Positions 5,882 to 11,066 of a stretch of 11,066 nucleotides of DNA are shown here, one piece after another. Location: the NCBI GenBank assembly GCA_002493305.1, contig DKYJ01000051.1, positions 70,638 to 81,703 of the forward strand, in the 5' to 3' direction. This DNA is from Clostridiales bacterium UBA7103. GTDB lineage: Bacteria > Bacillota > Clostridia > Oscillospirales > Oscillospiraceae. The first letter of the stretch is position 1. Each line of letters opens with the position of its first letter. A program made the position numbers and the translations under genes. The notes beneath the pieces were generated by a model. That model saw only the letters and a program-made list of their open reading frames with translations. It ran no database searches and had not been told where the DNA came from.

Positions 5882-7474
5882 TCACACTGTTTTTGCAGCC
5901 GTCTTTTTTCCGGGCAGTACCAGCAGGCTCTGCACTGCCGCGAAAATCATCACGCCGATGGCGGAATAGGAGCTGCCCCTGCCGAGGGCAAGGCATATCA
6001 GCTCCGCCGCCGCGGCACAGATGAAGCAGACTATCGGCGGCAGCACCAGCATAGAGCGCTTCTTCGTCTTTTCAAAGGCGGCCGGGATCCCAACGAAACC
6101 CGCTATACCGCCGATCACAAGCAGGCTGTACGCGGCGGCCCTTCCCCTGAAGCTGCGCAGATCCTCCGCCCGCTGTGCGTCGAGATACTCCTTCGCGGCT
6201 TCGGAAAGCTCCGTTCCCTCATTGGCGCGGACGCTTATCCCATCCCTGTCCAGAAGCGTCGCGCGCAGATAGCTGCGCTGCTGCTCCCGCTCCTTTTTAT
6301 CGTCGGCGGCCTGTTTGTCCTTATCGAGGTTTGCCCTGTTTTCTTCCAGCTCCAGCTTTTCCTGCTCAAGCTCGGCCTGAGTATCCCTGAGCTTTGCAAG
6401 CTCTGCCCAAATTGTGGCGCGACCTTCGGATATTGCCTTTTCGCCCTGCTCCATCTGAGCCTTGACGGCGTCCATCTGTGCTCTGCCAAGCTCTATGCCC
6501 TTTTTCCCCTCTTCCATAACAGGAGCCAGCTTATCTATCTCGGCCTGCGCCGCGTCCATCTGCTGCTTCATCGCGGCAAGCTGGGTCTTATATTCATTCA
6601 CCTGCGCCTGCGCTGCGGCAGCGGCGGCGGAAAGCCTGTCTTTATTCTGCGCGTACTGCTCCCTAAGCTGCTCATACTGCTCATCGCTGAGCGCATCGTC
6701 GGGAGAATTTTCCATCTGATCACGGGTCTGCTGGGCGGCGGCGCGCATATCCTCCGGGCTCATACCGGCGGCAGCGGTGATCGCATCGGTAAACTGCTTG
6801 AGCTGCTCTTCAGTAATAGCCCCCTGTTGGGCAAGGTCGTTCACATAGCCCGCTGCCTGATCGTAGGCAGCCAGCGCAGAGTCTATCTGCTCCACGCCTT
6901 TTTCCAGTATATCCGCCTTGTCACCGTTTTCTATCAGATCGCCCATCTCCGATGCTCTGGCCAACTCCTGCTCGGCAGATTCCAGCATCACGGAAGTGGC
7001 GGCATAGAGCTGCTTCATCTGTTCAAGCTGCTGTACCCCCTGCTGATACTGGGCATAGCCCTCGTTGAAGGCGGCCTCCTGAGCCTCAAACGCCTTCAGC
7101 CCCTCCTCGAACTGAGCCTTGCCCTGCGCAAAAGCGGCATCAGCCTCGTCCAGAGCCGCAGTGCCCTGAATGAGCCCGCCTCTGGTGGCGCTGTATTCGG
7201 CAAGAGCGCGTCGATGCGCGGAGGCGTTTTCCGCATGGACGCCCTCTTTCCTGTCAAGGGCGGCCTTCTGCTGCTGATAGCTTTTCTTCCCTGAGAGGGT
7301 GCTCTCTATCTCAATATATTCATCTATCCTGACTTCAAGTCTCTGCATATCCTCCTCGCCTGCCCGTCTGTCGGCTGACGCTTTGGCAAGACCCATCAGT
7401 CCTGCCAGCAGCATCACCAGACACATCACGGCCAGCGCCGCGGCAAATGCCCTCGTCAACGCGGGATGCTTCAA
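5882..7474 (-). CDS. Long coiled-coil protein with four membrane helices, function unknown
   Basis: I do not recognise this protein of about 530 residues. Numbering from the TTG at 7474, one helix at about 11-31 is followed by an Ala/Gln/Glu-rich, mostly helical coiled-coil domain at about 40-405. Three hydrophobic helices (about 447-465, 475-497, 503-521) and a basic tail follow. Two glycine-bearing heptad tracts (about 103-146 and 323-351), with Gly-to-Gly spacing of 7, flank the centre, as if two arms fold into a hairpin. The pattern recalls the glycine-repeat region of YhgE/Pip-type proteins, but that is weak. The TTG is chosen because AAAGGA (7484-7489) lies 9 nt before it. A GTG at 7492 is also open but would place that site inside the gene and has no good site of its own. 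Single-gene unit with its own promoter. Confidence 0.82.
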   Translation of the reverse strand: MKHPALTRAFAAALAVMCLVMLLAGLMGLAKASADRRAGEEDMQRLEVRIDEYIEIESTLSGKKSYQQQKAALDRKEGVHAENASAHRRALAEYSATRGGLIQGTAALDEADAAFAQGKAQFEEGLKAFEAQEAAFNEGYAQYQQGVQQLEQMKQLYAATSVMLESAEQELARASEMGDLIENGDKADILEKGVEQIDSALAAYDQAAGYVNDLAQQGAITEEQLKQFTDAITAAAGMSPEDMRAAAQQTRDQMENSPDDALSDEQYEQLREQYAQNKDRLSAAAAAAQAQVNEYKTQLAAMKQQMDAAQAEIDKLAPVMEEGKKGIELGRAQMDAVKAQMEQGEKAISEGRATIWAELAKLRDTQAELEQEKLELEENRANLDKDKQAADDKKEREQQRSYLRATLLDRDGISVRANEGTELSEAAKEYLDAQRAEDLRSFRGRAAAYSLLVIGGIAGFVGIPAAFEKTKKRSMLVLPPIVCFICAAAAELICLALGRGSSYSAIGVMIFAAVQSLLVLPGKKTAAKTV

Positions 7475-7542
7475 TCCGCTCCGTCCTTTCACCGGCTGCC
7501 GGCTTTTTCCGCCGACAGCTGCACTTTGTTCTTAATGGAGGT

Positions 7543-7571
7543 ATTGTAACAGGCAATTATTAAGATTTCAT
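7543..7571 (-). promoter_or_regulatory. Likely promoter of the coiled-coil membrane protein gene
   Basis: On the minus strand there is ATGAAA (7566-7571, 4 of 6 to the -35 consensus), a 17-bp spacer, then TACAAT (7543-7548, 5 of 6 to the -10). The start codon lies about 70 bp downstream. It is back to back with the predicted dihydrouridine synthase promoter. Confidence 0.5.
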
Positions 7572-7592
7572 GTCCGCCGCTGTCATTCGGGC

Positions 7593-7620
7593 TTGATTTT
7601 TCAAAAAAATATCGTATCAT
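7593..7620 (+). promoter_or_regulatory. Likely promoter of the dihydrouridine synthase gene
   Basis: TTGATT (7593-7598) is separated by 16 bp from TATCAT (7615-7620). The -10 is 5 of 6 to consensus and the -35 is 4 of 6. The ATG at 7637 is only 17 nt past the -10, implying a very short leader that just holds the ribosome site, or a different unseen start point. Confidence 0.45.
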
Positions 7621-7636
7621 CAAATAGGTGATAAAT

Positions 7637-8602
7637 ATGAATTTTGAATTTGCCCCCATGGAGGGTGTGACAGGCTACATCTACCGGCGTACCCACGCCC
7701 GGTTTTTCCCGGGTGTGCCGCGCTACTATGCTCCGTTCATCGCGCCGGACGGTCAGGGTCGCTTCAAGCTCGGCTCTCTGCGCGATGTGCTGCCGGAGAA
7801 TAACGAGGGGCTTTCTCTCGTGCCGCAGATACTCTGCTCCAGCGCGGCGGCCTTTCTGTCCGTAGCTCAGGAGCTGGCGGCGCTGGGCTATGACGAGGTA
7901 AACCTCAACGCGGGCTGCCCTTCGGCCACCGTTGTGCCCAAGCACAAGGGCGCGGGTATGCTCTCCGACCCCGACGAGCTGGACGCTTTTTTGCGGGAGG
8001 TTTTCTCCCGCGCGCCGGTGAAAATATCAGTAAAGACCCGGCTGGGGCTTGAAAGCGGTGAAGAATTTCCCCGATTGATGGAAGTTTACCGCCGCTATCC
8101 CCTCTCCCGGCTCATTATCCACGCCCGACCCAGAAGCGGCTTTTATAAGAGCGAGCCTGAGCTTGCCACCTTCGCGGGCGCATTTGAGGAAGGCGCTCCC
8201 TTTCCCATAAGCTATAATGGGGACATTTTCTGTCCTGCCGATCTGCATCGCGTCTCGGAAGCCGCGCCAGGACTTGAGGAGATAATGCTTGGACGGGGCG
8301 CGGCTGCAAATCCCGCGCTGTTTCGTGTTCTCACCGGCGGGGCGGCGCTCGAAAAAGAGGAGCTGCGCGAATTTCACGCAGCGCTTGTCTCCGGCATGAA
8401 AGACGCCGGGATAAGCGAGCATCATATCCTCTCGCGCATGAAGGAGCTGTGGTTTTATATGCTGCATATGTTCCCCGGCTCCGTGCGGGAGGCCAAAGCT
8501 CTGAACAAAGCCCGCGCCATGCCCGACTATCTCTCGGCGGTGAGCGCCCTGTTTTCAAGTGGATATTTTGACCCAAACGCGGTGTTTATCCCACCAAAAT
8601 GA
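7637..8602 (+). CDS. tRNA-dihydrouridine synthase family protein
   Basis: This 321-residue FMN-dependent enzyme is predicted to reduce specific uridines in tRNA to dihydrouridine using NADPH. The barrel begins with APMEG (6-10) and shows the Dus signature: NAGCPS with catalytic Cys94, SVKTR at 131-135 (Lys133, Arg135), IIHARPR at 160-166 (His162), YNGDI at 193-197 and MLGRGA at 217-222. These match the known flavin/uridine-binding positions. The small helical C-terminal RNA-binding domain is present (about 240-305). APMEG and the RMKELWFYM segment (267-275) look closer to DusC-like proteins than to typical Firmicute DusB, but the target position cannot be read from this. The ATG at 7637 follows AGGTGA (7626-7631). 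A GTG at 7628 would sit inside that site, so I rejected it. Single gene with its own terminator. Confidence 0.93.
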   Translation: MNFEFAPMEGVTGYIYRRTHARFFPGVPRYYAPFIAPDGQGRFKLGSLRDVLPENNEGLSLVPQILCSSAAAFLSVAQELAALGYDEVNLNAGCPSATVVPKHKGAGMLSDPDELDAFLREVFSRAPVKISVKTRLGLESGEEFPRLMEVYRRYPLSRLIIHARPRSGFYKSEPELATFAGAFEEGAPFPISYNGDIFCPADLHRVSEAAPGLEEIMLGRGAAANPALFRVLTGGAALEKEELREFHAALVSGMKDAGISEHHILSRMKELWFYMLHMFPGSVREAKALNKARAMPDYLSAVSALFSSGYFDPNAVFIPPK

Positions 8603-8610
8603 ATATGGTT

Positions 8611-8645
8611 CGGCCACGGAGCATATTTCCGTGGCCGTCTTTTTT
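8611..8645 (+). terminator. Rho-independent terminator of the dihydrouridine synthase gene
   Basis: CGGCCACGGA (8611-8620) pairs perfectly with 8628-8637 around a seven-base loop and is followed by TCTTTTTT on the plus strand. It begins 9 nt after the synthase stop. The T-tract overlaps the TAA stop (8644-8646) of the convergent transporter gene, so the two genes are packed end to end. There is no matching U-tract on the minus side. Confidence 0.9.
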
Positions 8646-10395
8646 ATATTCTGTATTTTTCCGAGTAGTGCTCATAGAGAGCGTCGAAGTTGTGGGAGTG
8701 GAGCTTTTTCAGATTTATGACATATCCGTGGGTGTCATAAGCGTTGGCGGCAAGCTCGATAATGGCGATAGCGAGATTCGAACAGTGGTCGCCCACGCGT
8801 TCAAAATTCGTTATCAGGTCATTAAACACGAAGCCGTGAGCCAGCGAGCATTTGCCCTGCTGGAGCCTGTCAACATGGCGCATTTTAAGCTCATCGCACA
8901 AGAGGTCTATCCGCTCCTCCAAAGGCTCCACCGTGTAGGCCTTCTCCAGATCGTCCTCAACAAACGCTGAGAAGCTCAGCTCCAGGATCTCCTGAAGGGC
9001 GTCAGTGAGCACACCCAGCTCCTTCCCTGCCTCCGGGGAGAAGCTCAGCTTTTTCTGGTGAATCTCCTGTGCGGCCTCAGCAAGGTTCATGGCATGGTCG
9101 CTGATACGCTCAAAATCGCTGAGGGTGTGCAGATATTTGGACACGCTCTCGTTCTGCTTTTTGTTTAGCTCGTTGGTGTTTATCTTCACAAGATAGCTGC
9201 CCAGCTTATCCTCGAACATATCCACCGTGTCCTCGGTCTGCTCTATCTTTTCAAACAGCTCGTCGCTGTATTTGTCAAGGAGGCTCAATGAGTTCAGGAG
9301 GTTGCCCTTGGCGGCCTGAGCCATGGAATTTATGGTAAGGCGGCTCTGCTCGATAGCCAGGGCAGGGTGGCTGAGGAAGCGCTCGTCCAGCCGGTCGAGC
9401 ACCTGATTGATCTCCCGCTCGCCGGCGCTCTCGCTGATAAGCACCGTTGCAAGCTGCTTGAGCTGCTTATTCAGGGGGCCGAGGATCAGGGCCGTTGCCA
9501 TGCGGAAAAGGGTGTTGATAAGAGCGATGCTAACGGGGCTGACAATAAGACCGTTTATTCCAAAGCCTATGGCCGCGTCCAGCGAATAATAAAGCACGCC
9601 GCAGATGACCGCGCCCAGCACCTCAATAAGCAGGTAGGATATGGCGGCGCGGCGCCCGTCCGCCTTCGCTCCGACGGAGGAGAGCAGCACCGGCACGGCG
9701 GCGCCCATGGCAATGCCCAGTATCACCGGGTAAGCCGTAGCAAAGCTGACGGCCCCCGTCATTGAAAGGGCCTGCAAAATACCGATAGCCGCGGAGGAGC
9801 TTTGGATAACGGCGGTAAAGGCCGCGCCAACGAGAATACCCACGATGGGATTGGAAAAGGTCATGAGCAGGCGGATAAAAGTCTCGCTCTCCTTGAGGGG
9901 TGCCACCGCGCCGCTCATGGTCTGCATGCCGAACATCAAAACCGCGAAGCCCAGCATGATATCGCCTACCTGCCGCTTCTGGTTTTTTGAGAACATACGC
10001 AGGATTATTCCCGCCACAGCCATGACGGAGGTGATAGTCGCCGTGCTCAGAAGCGAAGCCCAGCCGCTGCCCTGAACGCTGGAAAGGCAGATTATCCAGC
10101 CTGTGATGCTGGTGCCGATAAGCGCGCCCTGAATAACGGGTATCGCCTGTCCCAGCTTCATCATGCCGGAGTTGACAAAGCCCACCACCATAATAGTGGT
10201 GGCCGAAGACGACTGTATCGCCGCCGTGACCCCTGCGCCAAGGGCGATACCCTTTGCAGGCGTCCCCGCCAGGCGGTAAAGTACCAGTTCCAGCTTATCC
10301 CCGGCCACTTTTTTCAGCCCGTCCCCCATAAGGCCCATGCCGAAAAGGAACAGCGCCACTCCGCCGAAAAGCGTAATAATATTGGATATGCTCAT
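8644..10395 (-). CDS. Na/Pi cotransporter family protein with C-terminal PhoU domain
   Basis: This 583-residue fusion joins a sodium/phosphate cotransporter (NptA/YjbB-type, PF02690) domain to a PhoU domain. The membrane part (about 1-310) shows the family's inverted duplication with two QSSSA motifs (61-65 and 198-202), the signature of the substrate/sodium site. The cytoplasmic helical part (about 340-560) carries two PhoU metal-binding ExxxD motifs, FERISD (Glu429, Asp433) and FERVGD (Glu532, Asp536). It should move phosphate across the membrane, and in bacterial YjbB relatives export has been reported; the PhoU part probably regulates it. The ATG at 10395 follows GGAG (10405-10408) with a 9-nt gap. 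A TTG at 10416 would add seven residues and include that site, so it is less likely. Convergent with the synthase gene, divergent from gdhA. Confidence 0.93.
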   Translation of the reverse strand: MSISNIITLFGGVALFLFGMGLMGDGLKKVAGDKLELVLYRLAGTPAKGIALGAGVTAAIQSSSATTIMVVGFVNSGMMKLGQAIPVIQGALIGTSITGWIICLSSVQGSGWASLLSTATITSVMAVAGIILRMFSKNQKRQVGDIMLGFAVLMFGMQTMSGAVAPLKESETFIRLLMTFSNPIVGILVGAAFTAVIQSSSAAIGILQALSMTGAVSFATAYPVILGIAMGAAVPVLLSSVGAKADGRRAAISYLLIEVLGAVICGVLYYSLDAAIGFGINGLIVSPVSIALINTLFRMATALILGPLNKQLKQLATVLISESAGEREINQVLDRLDERFLSHPALAIEQSRLTINSMAQAAKGNLLNSLSLLDKYSDELFEKIEQTEDTVDMFEDKLGSYLVKINTNELNKKQNESVSKYLHTLSDFERISDHAMNLAEAAQEIHQKKLSFSPEAGKELGVLTDALQEILELSFSAFVEDDLEKAYTVEPLEERIDLLCDELKMRHVDRLQQGKCSLAHGFVFNDLITNFERVGDHCSNLAIAIIELAANAYDTHGYVINLKKLHSHNFDALYEHYSEKYRI

Positions 10396-10431
10396 GCAGC
10401 TTGTCTCCGTTTCCAAATTTATCCATTTTAC

Positions 10432-10460
10432 ATTTTATTATAATCTTTGTGTTAATGCAA
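10432..10460 (-). promoter_or_regulatory. Likely promoter of the Na/Pi-PhoU gene
   Basis: On the minus strand TTGCAT (10455-10460) is followed by a 17-bp spacer and TAAAAT (10432-10437). A consensus TATAAT overlaps it at 10437-10442 but then needs a 19-bp spacer to TTGCCT. The start codon is about 37 nt beyond the -10. Confidence 0.55.
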
Positions 10461-10493
10461 GAGGCAATTTTCCAAAGATTTTTTTCTTTTCTC

Positions 10494-10530
10494 AATTTGT
10501 CAAATTTTGTGCCTTATTTTTGTACAAAAA
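10494..10530. repeat. Two short palindromes between divergent promoters
   Basis: AATTTG-T-CAAATT (10494-10506) and the perfect 14-bp palindrome TTTTTGTACAAAAA (10517-10530) lie in the AT-rich gap between the Na/Pi-PhoU and gdhA promoters. Either could bind a dimeric regulator. In DNA this AT-rich, chance is a real alternative. The rest of the 284-bp gap shows only the promoters and the gdhA leader. Confidence 0.35.
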
Positions 10531-10586
10531 GCCGGAAATTTTGCTCTAATGCGGGGATTTAATGATTTTTTTAACGATTCTTTTTC

Positions 10587-10615
10587 TTGTATGCTCCGTT
10601 TGTTTGTGCTATACT
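10587..10615 (+). promoter_or_regulatory. Promoter of gdhA, extended -10 type
   Basis: An extended -10 TGCTATACT (TATACT at 10610-10615) lies 17 bp from a weak -35 TTGTAT (10587-10592). The expected leader is about 58 nt and contains only a small hairpin, GCCCA/TGGGC (10627-10631 with 10640-10644). Confidence 0.6.
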
Positions 10616-10679
10616 GTCATCAGGAAGCCCAAAGTTTAGTGGGCAACGGCAGAATACATATATTTAATAGGAGGTCATT

Positions 10680-11066
10680 ATGCTGACAAACGATTATTTG
10701 AAGCGGGTCTACGCTGAGGTGGAGAAGCGCGACGGGCATGAGCCGGAGTTCCTGCAGGCTGTCAGAGAGGTTTTTGAGTCTCTGGAGCTGGTTGTGGATA
10801 AGCACCCCGAGTGGGAGCAGAACGGTCTGCTTGAGCGCTTTGTTGAGCCTGAGCGCGTGATCGAGTTCCGCGTGCCCTGGACGGACGACAACGGCGTTGT
10901 CCATGTCAACCGCGGCTACCGCGTGCAGTTCAACTCCGCCATCGGCCCCTACAAGGGCGGCCTGCGTTTCCACCCCTCCGTCAATCTCTCCGTTATCAAA
11001 TTCCTCGGCTTTGAGCAGATCCTGAAGAACTCCCTGACCACTCTGCCCATGGGCGGCGGCAAGGGC
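10680..11066 (+). CDS. gdhA: NADP-type glutamate dehydrogenase, 5' part only
   Basis: The first 129 residues of hexameric glutamate dehydrogenase, which interconverts glutamate with 2-oxoglutarate plus ammonia. The visible N-terminal substrate domain carries GPYKGGLRF (89-97, Lys92), FEQILKNSL (111-119, Lys116) and PMGGGKG (123-129, Lys128). With a constant offset of three these match Lys89, Lys113 and Lys125 of the Clostridium symbiosum enzyme. The full protein should be about 445-450 residues, and the window edge cuts it directly after the catalytic-lysine motif, so this is an artefact of the window and not a broken gene. The ATG at 10680 has a perfect AGGAGG (10669-10674) five bases upstream. 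Cofactor choice (NADP or NAD) lies in the missing half; the NADP call comes from the usual GdhA type. Confidence 0.95.
   Translation, partial: MLTNDYLKRVYAEVEKRDGHEPEFLQAVREVFESLELVVDKHPEWEQNGLLERFVEPERVIEFRVPWTDDNGVVHVNRGYRVQFNSAIGPYKGGLRFHPSVNLSVIKFLGFEQILKNSLTTLPMGGGKG

Noticed and set aside
5882..7474. Methyl-accepting chemotaxis protein or SMC-like ATPase
   Set aside because: The coiled coil is long, but there is no HAMP or signalling hairpin motif and no Walker A or B motif. The three C-terminal membrane helices fit neither family.
7492..7508. CCGG-CTG-CCGG hairpin followed by TTTTT on the plus strand
   Set aside because: The stem is only four to five pairs and no plus-strand gene ends there. 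It is unlikely to be a terminator.
1..11066. Mobile element, prophage, CRISPR array, tRNA or rRNA
   Set aside because: I saw no transposase, integrase, regularly spaced direct repeats or cloverleaf sequence, and gene spacing and composition look like ordinary chromosome throughout.

Overview
The window looks like chromosome from a moderately GC-rich anaerobic Firmicute, most likely Oscillospirales/clostridial. This is inferred from strong AGGAGG-type ribosome sites, a lipoprotein-type solute-binding protein, a YesL (DUF624) protein, a Na/Pi-PhoU fusion and a clostridial-type glutamate dehydrogenase. There are nine complete genes and one truncated gene. I see no RNA gene, insertion sequence, prophage or CRISPR array.

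Left part (1-5880), a glycerophosphodiester/glycerol-3-phosphate uptake locus: a minus-strand operon encodes a UgpB-like binding lipoprotein (3337-2012) and two CUT1 ABC permeases (1892-942 and 926-69). A stable hairpin lies between the binding-protein gene and the permease genes. No ATPase is encoded in the window. A roughly 400-bp divergent control region separates this operon from a plus-strand operon encoding a cytoplasmic glycerophosphodiester phosphodiesterase (3738-4460), a YesL-type membrane protein (4483-5133) and an unrecognised single-pass membrane protein (5130-5837). The two divergent promoters share an identical 15-base core and a GCTGTGA element. The simplest reading is that the transporter imports glycerol-3-phosphate or intact glycerophosphodiesters, and the phosphodiesterase splits the diesters inside the cell. 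The roles of the YesL-type protein and its partner are unknown.

Middle (5845-8644): a perfect palindromic terminator serves the plus operon and a convergent minus-strand gene (7474-5882). That gene encodes an unrecognised membrane protein with one N-terminal helix, a coiled-coil domain of about 360 residues and three C-terminal helices. Divergent from it is a tRNA-dihydrouridine synthase (7637-8602) with a strong terminator.

Right part (8644-11066): a Na/Pi-cotransporter-PhoU fusion (10395-8644, minus) is divergent from the 5' end of gdhA (10680 onward), which is cut by the window edge. Most of the content is ordinary. The points most worth a second look are the paired divergent promoters, the UgpB-like ligand site with its one substituted position, the two uncharacterised membrane proteins, and the missing ATPase.
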